Of a DNA stretch of 64,000 nucleotides, positions 52,868 through 60,880 are shown piece by piece. The first letter of the stretch is position 1. Each line of letters opens with the position of its first letter. The translations under genes and the position numbers were made by a program. Origin of the DNA: JAEWSN01 sp942493335 (lineage in GTDB: Bacteria > Bacillota > Clostridia > DSM-8532); assembly GCA_942493335.1 (NCBI GenBank), contig OW818693.1:1736001-1800000 (forward strand), given 5' to 3'. Under the pieces are notes generated by a model that did no database searches, was not told where the DNA came from, and saw only the letters and a program-made list of their open reading frames with translations.

Positions 52868-52975
52868 GCTGACCAGTCTGACGACTGATCTGGGACAGGC
52901 TGACCAGTCTGACGACTGATCAGGTGATAAGCTGACCAGTCTGACGACCGATCAGGGGACAGGCTGACCAGGAGT
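52868..52975. repeat. 31-32-nt tandem repeat of small stem-loops between converging genes
   Basis: Units begin GCTGACCAGTCTGACGACTG at 52868, 52899 and 52931, with a partial copy at 52963. Within each, CTGACCAGTC and GACTGATCAG form a stem-loop around TGAC. It may terminate transcription from both sides. Confidence 0.85.
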
Positions 52976-52998
52976 TTGACTGATGACCTCGGACGCGG

Positions 52999-53961
52999 TC
53001 ATGCCAACGCAACTGGCGGATACAGGAAAGGAGATGCGGCAAATCCACTGTCCGACAGGACAAAAAAGGTGTCTTCATTTTCCAGCGGAGCCACTGCAAG
53101 GGTTCCGATTCCGAAGTCCATGTCCAGGCAATCCGGGGTAAATCCGAACGATACCTCGTTCACCGGTCCATGCGGCAGGACGGAAAGCACTTCACGCATG
53201 GACAGGTCACAGTTCCGGATGACATCATGCAAATGCAGGATTCCAGCTTCTTCATGAAACACCACGAGGAAATCGCCCTTCATAAACGACAGGGGGCGGA
53301 TATCAGATCCCGACAGAAGCTTCCCCACCTCCCCCTGATGCCAGTAGAAGCGAGACGCAAACCCGTTCATGGCATAAAACGCCAGCAGATATCCGGCATC
53401 ATATACGCCAACCTGACGGGAAACCGGCAGGCGCATGGCTGCGGCCTCCAGAAGGATACGCATGTCTTCTTCCGTTCCCGGATCAAGGAATCTTCCTGTA
53501 CCGGGATTTGCCGGCCCCAGGTCAGAGGCTGGGTTCAGCTGCAGCGTGAAGGTGGACTCCTGAATTCCTGCGAACCCGAATTTCCGGTAAAATCCTGCTG
53601 CATCCTTGTCCCCCATGAGGTAGAAAAGCTCGCACTCCGCCCGCAGCGTATCCATCGCATGCTGCAGAAGCCGACGCGCCAATCCCTTGTTCCTGTAAGC
53701 GGGATCGGTCATGACCGTACCGAACTGGATGGCCTTTTTCGGGACCCCGTCCAGGAGGAGATCAAACCGGTTCGCCGAAACGTTCGAAACAGCCTTGTCT
53801 CCATCAAAAAGCGTGAACGGAACATACTGATCCGTCCAAAGCCCCCGTCGGTACCAGGGTTCGAAGTCCAGACCAAACACGTTCCCGGCCAGTGCATTGA
53901 AGGCGCCACGCAGCCTGTCGTTCTCCCGGTAACCGGTCAAAAGCCTGTATTCATCTCTCAT
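52999..53961 (-). CDS. GNAT N-acetyltransferase (Eis-like)
   Basis: 320 residues. The acetyl-CoA-binding GNAT core lies near 60-150: QFGTVMTDPAYRNKGLARRL (motif A, RxxGxA) and GDKDAAGFYRKFGFAG (motif B). The remaining 170 residues form a second domain and end, as in Eis-type enzymes, with a sterol-carrier-like region. Acceptor unknown. The ATG at 53961 has GGAGG upstream and overlaps the stop of the preceding P-loop gene as ATGA, so the two are coupled. Confidence 0.85.
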   Translation of the reverse strand: MRDEYRLLTGYRENDRLRGAFNALAGNVFGLDFEPWYRRGLWTDQYVPFTLFDGDKAVSNVSANRFDLLLDGVPKKAIQFGTVMTDPAYRNKGLARRLLQHAMDTLRAECELFYLMGDKDAAGFYRKFGFAGIQESTFTLQLNPASDLGPANPGTGRFLDPGTEEDMRILLEAAAMRLPVSRQVGVYDAGYLLAFYAMNGFASRFYWHQGEVGKLLSGSDIRPLSFMKGDFLVVFHEEAGILHLHDVIRNCDLSMREVLSVLPHGPVNEVSFGFTPDCLDMDFGIGTLAVAPLENEDTFFVLSDSGFAASPFLYPPVALA

Positions 53962-54803
53962 TCCAATACCTCCGTCATGCGTGTGAACGCGCAATCCCAG
54001 TCGTACTCCGGGTTGTCCACAATCGCATATGGGATTTCAAGGCGCTGCAGCATTTCCAGCTCCAGCTCCCTTCGGTCCTTGAAAAAACGCAGGACTCCGC
54101 CATATCCCTTCAATCCGTGACGAAGACCGTAAGGAGAATGCTCCACATACTGGATGCAATGGTCGATCCAATCGGAGAAACGGCTTTTGTCCGAGGAAAG
54201 GCGTTGAGATGCGACGCGGCGGATCGTTTCATCCGGATCAGGCTGTCGAAGATAGATCAGAAGGGGACTCCAGTCCAGAACCGGTTCCATCAGGGCTTTC
54301 AGATGTCCGGCAATTGTTTCGGAATCCAGCAGCTGGAAACCCATGAGTTCATTGAGCTGATTCTGTAGGAAAAGGCTCTCAAACAGGGTGATCCCGTTCT
54401 TTTCCTCCGATTCGGAAAATTTCTTCCACCGGTTGCGGTGCAGGCTGGAGAAGACCTCCGGGGAAACACGGCCGTCATACACCTCATGTGCCTCAAAAAA
54501 AGAACGGAGCGCTTCCGCTTCGTCTGCCGGTGTCAAATGCAGGTAGCCGATCAGCGCGTGGTCCTCCTCGAAAGAGGTGTTGACCTGTATGGACGCTTGC
54601 ATTGCCGGGTGTTCCGAACACAGCCGTTCATATTCCTGCATCGTCAGACGGGCGTGCCAGCCGAGATCCACCGGATTCGAATCCCCTTCCTGATATAGCC
54701 TGGCCTGAACGCCGTGTTTGGCAAGATATTCATGCAGACGGGCCGACAAGGTCGTCTTGCCCGAACCCGGGATTCCTTCGATCAATAGAAGCCTGTTTCG
54801 CAT
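53958..54803 (-). CDS. P-loop nucleoside kinase-like ATPase
   Basis: 281 residues. Walker A GIPGSGKTTLSARLHEYLAK near residues 10-29, then a helical body with LLIYLRQPDPDETIRRVASQ, the lid-like region of nucleoside/nucleotide kinases. Probably phosphorylates a small molecule; substrate unknown. GGGGATG precedes the ATG. Its end overlaps the GNAT gene by four bases; the MFS gene lies 18 bases upstream on the same strand, giving a three-gene string MFS-kinase-GNAT. Kinase plus acetyltransferase plus exporter resembles small-molecule resistance sets (inference). Confidence 0.8.
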   Translation of the reverse strand: MRNRLLLIEGIPGSGKTTLSARLHEYLAKHGVQARLYQEGDSNPVDLGWHARLTMQEYERLCSEHPAMQASIQVNTSFEEDHALIGYLHLTPADEAEALRSFFEAHEVYDGRVSPEVFSSLHRNRWKKFSESEEKNGITLFESLFLQNQLNELMGFQLLDSETIAGHLKALMEPVLDWSPLLIYLRQPDPDETIRRVASQRLSSDKSRFSDWIDHCIQYVEHSPYGLRHGLKGYGGVLRFFKDRRELELEMLQRLEIPYAIVDNPEYDWDCAFTRMTEVLE

Positions 54804-54821
54804 TTTTCATCCCCGCAATCT

Positions 54822-56096
54822 TCACTGAATCAGACGCCGTTTCGACGGCGTGTTGAATGACAGGAACAGGACGCCTTGTACAAGCGCAAACGAGATGAGG
54901 TACATGAACTGGAAGCGGCTGTGCGCGAAGACTGCGTTCTCCACAACGGGCAGACGGTTCATGATGAAATTCCCGATGATCGGCGCAAGCAGCGTGGACA
55001 ACCCGAAGACAGCGGCAAACCAGCTTTCATAGACCGTGCGGTTCTTCTCGGGCAGGATGCCGTACCGGTAATTCAATACCGTGATGTTGAAGCCGCTATA
55101 GCCGACTCCGGCGAGAATGGTGGCGGGCAAAAGCATCCATGGCCGGTTTTCCGTCAGAAATCCATAGAGGAAGTATTCGATGACCGCGATGGTGGCGGTC
55201 ATTCTAAACACATGCGTGACGCCCTTCTTCGCCTCCACCTTCCGCCAAAAGCCGGTAAATGCGATCAGGCTGACATATTGTATGACATTCATGCTTGAGA
55301 TGAAGGAATAATCGAACTTCAGATAGCGGATCAGGTAAACCGGCGTAAAAGTGCCTGACATGGTCAGAACGATGTAGAACAGGAAGATGAACACCAGGTA
55401 GGACCGGAACCGCTCATTTCGCATGGGCTCCGCCAGCATGCCCAGATTGGGTTTCACCGTGTCATCCAGTACATAGGTCGGCTCATGTACGTTCAGCAGC
55501 AAAATGATGTCCAGAACGGAGAGACCCAGACTGACCGAGAACAACAGCAAAAACCCGGCATACCCCTTGTGAAAGGCGTCAAGCACGAATCCGCCTGCGA
55601 TGGTCGTGATGGTGAAGGCGATCCGAAGCCAGAACATCCGCAGATAGACGAATTCATTTCGTTGATCCTTCGGCAGGACGCCAAACATCCAAACGGTGAA
55701 GCCTGTTCCGTACAAGGCGGACAGGAAATTCCCCAGAATGACCATGACGGTGACAATAGGCAGCACGATGGTCTTGTCCGGAATGAAAAGGGGCAGAAAC
55801 ACCGCGCCGCACACCAGCAGGCGTGCGGTGGCTGTCAATGTGATCAACAGCCGTTTGCGTTTCTTGAGGCGCTCGAAGATCAGAAAGGAAAACAGAACGG
55901 CAATGGACGCCCAGTTGATGGAACTGTTCACAATGCCGGCCAGAAAATCCGTCCCATCCAGCCAGACAAGATAGCCGGACAGGAAAATCCCCATGGTGAG
56001 AATAACCGCCGCATTCTGGAGAATTCCGTCAAAAATCAGCAGTTTTCTGCTTTTGCCCAATTCGCCCTGGAACAAGGGATTCACTTTTTTCTGCAT
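54822..56096 (-). CDS. MFS transporter
   Basis: 424 residues with about twelve membrane segments and hydrophilic loops containing ERLKKRKRLL and LPKDQRNEFVYLRMFWLR. Belongs to the major facilitator superfamily; substrate cannot be read. First gene of the MFS-kinase-GNAT string. Ribosome site is modest (GGACGGATGG). Confidence 0.85.
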   Translation of the reverse strand: MQKKVNPLFQGELGKSRKLLIFDGILQNAAVILTMGIFLSGYLVWLDGTDFLAGIVNSSINWASIAVLFSFLIFERLKKRKRLLITLTATARLLVCGAVFLPLFIPDKTIVLPIVTVMVILGNFLSALYGTGFTVWMFGVLPKDQRNEFVYLRMFWLRIAFTITTIAGGFVLDAFHKGYAGFLLLFSVSLGLSVLDIILLLNVHEPTYVLDDTVKPNLGMLAEPMRNERFRSYLVFIFLFYIVLTMSGTFTPVYLIRYLKFDYSFISSMNVIQYVSLIAFTGFWRKVEAKKGVTHVFRMTATIAVIEYFLYGFLTENRPWMLLPATILAGVGYSGFNITVLNYRYGILPEKNRTVYESWFAAVFGLSTLLAPIIGNFIMNRLPVVENAVFAHSRFQFMYLISFALVQGVLFLSFNTPSKRRLIQ

Positions 56097-56480
56097 GCCA
56101 TCCGTCCATTTCCCTCAATCTTTTATCAAATCGGCAACAAACATGGAGCATAGGGTGGGTCTCCGGCAATTGATACAATCGTCATTTGGCATTCGAAAAC
56201 GATACCAATCAATGACCGGGTCTGTAACAAGTCCGAACGCGGCCATATCCCAACCCGTTCCCGACAAATCCGCACTTGTCCATTATACGCCTGCTGTGAA
56301 TCTCCACCACCTGTTTTCGGCGCGTGACACAGTCTCCACAAAGCCAATATTGCGATTCGCACGAATGGGTGATTTTCCGGATGTGATTTTCACGGTGCGA
56401 TATGGGATAGAATAAAGGAGACCGGATCGTATGGAGTCAGGATAGGATGGAGACAGGAAAAGAAGAATGGAGATGACGAC

Positions 56481-57176
56481 ATGTTTCTCGGAATTCACTG
56501 GACAGAATGGCTCGGTTATGCCGCTTCGCTTGCAGTGGCCATTTCCCTGCTGATGAAATCCCTTGTACGCCTTCGCTGGATCAACCTCGTCGGCAGCACA
56601 CTCTTCGCTGTGTATGGATTCCTCATCGGTTCGATACCGGTCGGAGGATTCAATACCGTTACCATCCTCATCAACATCGTGTATCTTGTCCGAATCTACA
56701 GGGCGTCCGAAGCCTTCGAGCTGTTGGCGGTCCAACCGCATGACGCCTATCTTCCCAGGTTTCTGATGCATCATTCCGCCGACATCGCCAAATTTTTCCC
56801 TGCCTTCGATGTGGCCGCATTGCTGCATGAGGAGGATGAGGAAAGGCCCGCCGCGGCAGAATCCGGCAAACGCCCGGATTCCATCGGCACACCGAAATGG
56901 ATTGCCTTTTACATCCTGCGTGATCTGGTCACCGCAGGGCTTTTCATCGGCCGTCTCGACGATGACGGCACTTTCACCATCGAGTTGGATTATGTGATAC
57001 CGGCTTATCGTGATTTCAAAACCGGCGAATTCCTCTTTGAAGGCTGCCGGGACAAATGGATCGCCATGGGCGCTGCTCGATTGGTCGCAACCTCGCATGG
57101 CAAACAACACACGGGATATCTTGCCCGCATGGGTTTCACTCCGGTCGGAAACCTGTTCGAACGCAAACTTGCCTGA
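56481..57176 (+). CDS. YgjV-like membrane protein with a C-terminal soluble domain
   Basis: 231 residues. Three membrane segments within 10-80 (EWLGYAASLAVAISLLMKSL; INLVGSTLFAVYGFLIGSIP; NTVTILINIVYLVRIY) match the YgjV/inner-membrane family. From about residue 90 a soluble part follows, with IAFYILRDLVTAGLFIG, LDYVIPAYRDFKTGEFLF and HTGYLARMGFTPVGNLFERK, resembling a GNAT-type acyltransferase end. GGAG lies eight bases before the ATG. Function unknown. An antisense frame over the same bases is longer but shows no protein-like features. Confidence 0.75.
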   Translation: MFLGIHWTEWLGYAASLAVAISLLMKSLVRLRWINLVGSTLFAVYGFLIGSIPVGGFNTVTILINIVYLVRIYRASEAFELLAVQPHDAYLPRFLMHHSADIAKFFPAFDVAALLHEEDEERPAAAESGKRPDSIGTPKWIAFYILRDLVTAGLFIGRLDDDGTFTIELDYVIPAYRDFKTGEFLFEGCRDKWIAMGAARLVATSHGKQHTGYLARMGFTPVGNLFERKLA

Positions 57177-57206
57177 GGCTGACACGAAGGACTCAAGCGC
57201 CGCATC

Positions 57207-58277
57207 TCAGTTCATATGGCGTTTCCAGAACGCCATGATCAGCTGCCAGTCTTCCTCCACCAGGGCATGGCCGCCTGCACGCAGGTGATAGCCGACATGA
57301 CCCTCCGGCAGAAAGGCGCCCGGGACTGGAAACGCGTCCGGTGTGACAAACCCGGATTTCCCATTTTGCATCCAGGCAGGTGCTGCCGCGACACAGGAAA
57401 GGAACTCCGAAGGCGGGTCCGCCCATTGGTCGTCCTGCGCGCTGCAGACATACAGGAGGCGCGGTGCGACGGCGGCCAGCAGCATGTGCTGGTCGAATGG
57501 CATCTCCGCCTCCTTTCCTGCGTAACGGCGGTAATCCGTGCAGAACCAGTGCGGAAACATGCCGCTGATGTTTTCGACGCGTTCCCCCGCCTTGTCCCTT
57601 GTGATGGCTGCCCCGGAGCATCCGGACTGGACGGAAACGGCCAGATGGATCCTCGGATCGGTCGCAGCCCCCCACAGCGCCGTCTTGCCGAGCCGGGAAT
57701 GGCCGATCAGGGCGACTCGGGATGCCTCGACACGCGGATGGGTCTCCAGAAAATCCATGACGCGATGTGCGGCCCAGGCCCAGTATCCGAGGGTTCCGCT
57801 TCCGGTTCCGTTCCGCTCCGGCGCACCGAACAGCCCGGCCAGACCTTCCGCAAGTCCGTCCGGCTTGTCCGCTGCGACATCCGTATAGCAGAAGGAGACA
57901 AGGCCAAAGCCCTGTTTCATGATTTCATCGACCGGGCAGGATGAATTCGGCACCTCCGAAAAGAAGGATACCTGGATGAATAAAGGCACCCGGGCATCCC
58001 CCTCGGGCAGGAACAGATCAAACTTGAATGAAAAGGGGCCTCCAGGCGTTCCGCAAGTCACCATGCATTTCGAACGGGAATACTTGCCTACTGCGCTCCG
58101 TTCCGCCTGTCCGATTTCCGACACCTGCTGGCCGGAAGGCGCGGGGGGCATATAGCCATATTCACCCCGCGCGAGAAGATCCAGCAGAGCTTCTTTTTGT
58201 TTCGGCCAATCGGTCGCAGTAGGCAGCTCCGGTAATTTTCTGGCTTTCAGGCATGCATCCAGATAAGGATGGTTCAT
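57207..58277 (-). CDS. alpha/beta-hydrolase esterase (GHSRLGK type)
   Basis: About 356 residues. The nucleophile elbow ALIGHSRLGKTALWGAATDP carries Ser in G-H-S-R-x-G-K, the pattern of CE15 glucuronoyl esterases and related carbohydrate esterases. The catalytic His is probably in EGHVGYHLRAGGHALVEEDW near the end. No signal peptide is seen, so the enzyme is likely cytoplasmic, unlike most CE15. Start is uncertain: ATG at 58277 is used (GGGGG eleven bases upstream); ATGs at 58295, 58310, 58322 and 58385 are in frame. It lies 130 bases after the GH3 gene on the same strand, so the two may deacylate and cleave the same glycan. Confidence 0.8.
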   Translation of the reverse strand: MNHPYLDACLKARKLPELPTATDWPKQKEALLDLLARGEYGYMPPAPSGQQVSEIGQAERSAVGKYSRSKCMVTCGTPGGPFSFKFDLFLPEGDARVPLFIQVSFFSEVPNSSCPVDEIMKQGFGLVSFCYTDVAADKPDGLAEGLAGLFGAPERNGTGSGTLGYWAWAAHRVMDFLETHPRVEASRVALIGHSRLGKTALWGAATDPRIHLAVSVQSGCSGAAITRDKAGERVENISGMFPHWFCTDYRRYAGKEAEMPFDQHMLLAAVAPRLLYVCSAQDDQWADPPSEFLSCVAAAPAWMQNGKSGFVTPDAFPVPGAFLPEGHVGYHLRAGGHALVEEDWQLIMAFWKRHMN

Positions 58278-58406
58278 CTCGTTGATTTCCCCCATTCCGC
58301 CGAACTGCATCAAACTAGCCATTCTGTCTTCTTGATTCAGGCCATCCACGCCGGTATCCTCATCTGCCGCATCCATGCCGTCCATCCATTCAAAGCTTCT
58401 TCACAC

Positions 58407-60587
58407 TTACTCGGGCAGCTCCAGGGTTCCCGTCACGGTGAACTCTGCGGAAAGAACCGGTGTTCCCGTCAATACGCGGCTGCGTTCATCCGGCTGGCTG
58501 CCGCCGACATAAACGCGGAATCTTCCGGGTTCCACGACAAACGTGCCTTCTTCGTTTACAATGGCCATCTGCCGGGATGACAGGGAGAACATGATATCCC
58601 TCTCCTCGCCGGGTGCCAGTTCAACCGGGCGCATGCCGGCCAGAGACCAGTGCGGAACCGATACGGATGCCTCCAGATCGGCCAGATACGCCTGTGCGGT
58701 GCAGATTCCCGGAAGGACGCCGGTATTGCGGACTTTGGCGGACACCGTGACCTCTTCTCCAGCAATCACATTCTCAGCCGTAATCCGAAGATCCTCGACC
58801 GCGAAGGTCGAATACCCCAGTCCATATCCGAACGGATATAGCGTCTCACCCTCAAAATAGCGATATGTACGGTTCTTCATGGAATAGTCCGTAAAATCAG
58901 GCAGGTCTTCCGTACTCCGGTAGAATGTGACGGGAAGACGACCCGAAGGATTCACCTCGCCGAAGAGTACTTCCGCGACAGCAAGCCCCCCCTCGGCACC
59001 CGGATACCAGGCCTGCAGCACGGCTGCAGCGCGAGCATCGGCTTCCGAGAGGTTGATGGCGGAACCGGAAATATTGACCAATACAACAGGCTTTCCCGTA
59101 TCGAGTGCGGCCCGCAGCAATTCCGGCTGATGACCGGGCAGATCCAGACTTGTCTTGTCACCCGATGCGGATGCGTTGCTCTGGTCCCCCTCCTCGCCTT
59201 CAAGGGTCTCGTCGAGACCAAGAACCAGAATGATCACATCCGAGCGTTCCATGACGGACTGCGCTTCTGCAAATCGATCCGGTTTTTCGTGCAGCATCTT
59301 CGCCAGATCCTCCACCTGCTCCTTGTGAAGATGGCAGCCTTCGGCGAACAGAACGTCCACATCCTCTCCGGCAACTTCGCGGATGCCCTCCAGCACCGTG
59401 ATATAGCGGGACGGCGTACCGTAATAATTGCCGATGAGCGCTCTGCGGCTGTCCGCATTCGGACCGATCACCGCAAGCGTTTGGATGGCATCGGACTTCA
59501 ACGGCAGAATTCCATCGTTCTTCAACAGCACCAGGGAGCGGCGGGCAGCCTCAAGCGCAATTTCGCGATGCTCGCCGCAATCGTTCGCCTCGTAGGGAAT
59601 GGCCGCATAGGGTACCTTTTCCGGCGCATCGAACATGCCCAGACGCATCCGCGTCGTCATGAGCCGCGTAACGGATTCTGTGATGAAGGACTCCTCGAGA
59701 AGGCCTTCGGAAATGGCGATGAGCAGGTTCCCGTAAAGATTTCCGCAGTTAAGGTCACAGCCGTTCCGAACGGCGAGCGCGACGGATTCCGGCGCCGTAC
59801 TTGTGACATGATGGTGCAGATGGAAGTCCTGAATGGCCCAGCAGTCCGAGGTGACATGTCCGTCGAAGTGCCATGCGCCGCGCAGAATGTCCTTCAACAG
59901 CAGTTTGCTGCCGCAGCAGGGTTCATCGTTCGTACGGTTGTACGCGCCCATTACGGCTTCGACCTGCGCTTCGAGGACGGCCGCGCGGAAGGCGGGCAGA
60001 TACGTTTCATGGAGATCCTTGTTTGAAACGACGGCGTTGAAGGAATGCCGGACGCCTTCCGGTCCACTGTGCACGGCGAAGTGCTTCGCGCAGGCCGCCG
60101 TCTTCATGTATTTCGGATGCTTCCCCTGCAGTCCCTTGATGAAGCCAACGCCAAGACGCGATGTCAGAAACGGATCCTCGCCGTAGGTTTCATGTCCCCG
60201 GCCCCAGCGCGGGTCCCTGAATATGTTCACGTTCGGAGACCAGAAGGTCAATCCCTTGTAGATGCCGCGATCGTTCTTGCGTGCCGCTTCATGATGCTTG
60301 GCGCGTGCTTCGGTCGAAATGACATCCGCCACCTTTTCCAGAAAGGCTTCATCGAAAGAGGCGGCCAATCCGATCGCCTGCGGGAACATGGTGGCCACAC
60401 CGGCACGGGCGACTCCGTGGAGCGCCTCGTTCCACCAGTTGTAGAAGGGGATGCCCAATCGAGGAATGGCAGGCGCATTGAAAAGCATCTGCCCGACCTT
60501 TTCCTCCAGCGTCATATGGGAAACAAGATCGGCGGCACGTTCCACAAAGGGAAGGGATTCGTCCAGATAACGTTCATTCTGCGGCAT
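58407..60587 (-). CDS. glycoside hydrolase family 3 (beta-glucosidase/beta-xylosidase-like)
   Basis: 726 residues. The (alpha/beta)8 domain has WWNEALHGVARAG, SPNVNIFRDPRWGRGHETYG, KTAACAKHFAVHSGPE and the nucleophile Asp in GHVTSDCWAIQD. The second domain carries LGLDETLEGEEGD with the acid/base Glu, and a fibronectin-III-like domain ends the protein. No signal peptide. GGAGGA lies six bases before the ATG at 60587; the upstream open frame to 60683 has no site. First of two genes with the esterase. Confidence 0.92.
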   Translation of the reverse strand: MPQNERYLDESLPFVERAADLVSHMTLEEKVGQMLFNAPAIPRLGIPFYNWWNEALHGVARAGVATMFPQAIGLAASFDEAFLEKVADVISTEARAKHHEAARKNDRGIYKGLTFWSPNVNIFRDPRWGRGHETYGEDPFLTSRLGVGFIKGLQGKHPKYMKTAACAKHFAVHSGPEGVRHSFNAVVSNKDLHETYLPAFRAAVLEAQVEAVMGAYNRTNDEPCCGSKLLLKDILRGAWHFDGHVTSDCWAIQDFHLHHHVTSTAPESVALAVRNGCDLNCGNLYGNLLIAISEGLLEESFITESVTRLMTTRMRLGMFDAPEKVPYAAIPYEANDCGEHREIALEAARRSLVLLKNDGILPLKSDAIQTLAVIGPNADSRRALIGNYYGTPSRYITVLEGIREVAGEDVDVLFAEGCHLHKEQVEDLAKMLHEKPDRFAEAQSVMERSDVIILVLGLDETLEGEEGDQSNASASGDKTSLDLPGHQPELLRAALDTGKPVVLVNISGSAINLSEADARAAAVLQAWYPGAEGGLAVAEVLFGEVNPSGRLPVTFYRSTEDLPDFTDYSMKNRTYRYFEGETLYPFGYGLGYSTFAVEDLRITAENVIAGEEVTVSAKVRNTGVLPGICTAQAYLADLEASVSVPHWSLAGMRPVELAPGEERDIMFSLSSRQMAIVNEEGTFVVEPGRFRVYVGGSQPDERSRVLTGTPVLSAEFTVTGTLELPE

Positions 60588-60796
60588 GTCATGTCCTCCA
60601 TCCGGGTACGTCTGCCGCCGCCTTCTCCGGAGAACCGGCATCGGTAACGGCCGACATGGCCCGACATCCGCCGGGCTGTTCATCCCATCCCATCATATCA
60701 AGACGCACATATGGGAAATCGCCATTTTTTGCGAAGATGCGGTCATCCTTTGCGGAATCGGAGTCGGTGCAGGAACCATGTGCCTTGCGGACATTT

Positions 60797-60880
60797 ATTC
60801 CGGACGCACGCTGCATGATTCCGGACGTCCGCCGCATGCTTCCAAACGTACGTCACATGCTTCCGAACCCCTCGATTTCA
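60797..60880. repeat. 21-nt tandem repeat upstream of the GH3 gene
   Basis: ATTCCGGACGCACGCTGCATG at 60797, variants at 60818 and 60839, and a partial copy at 60860 touching the stop codon of the GGDEF-HD-GYP gene. The rest of 60588-60796 shows no gene. Confidence 0.8.

Noticed and set aside
52868..52975. CRISPR-like array
   Set aside because: The non-repeated part of each unit is only about 8-10 bases and is itself partly conserved; no cas genes are present.
56283..57185. 300-residue minus-strand open frame over the YgjV-like gene
   Set aside because: Longer than the plus-strand gene, but lacks a ribosome site and protein-like composition; the plus strand shows membrane segments and conserved motifs.
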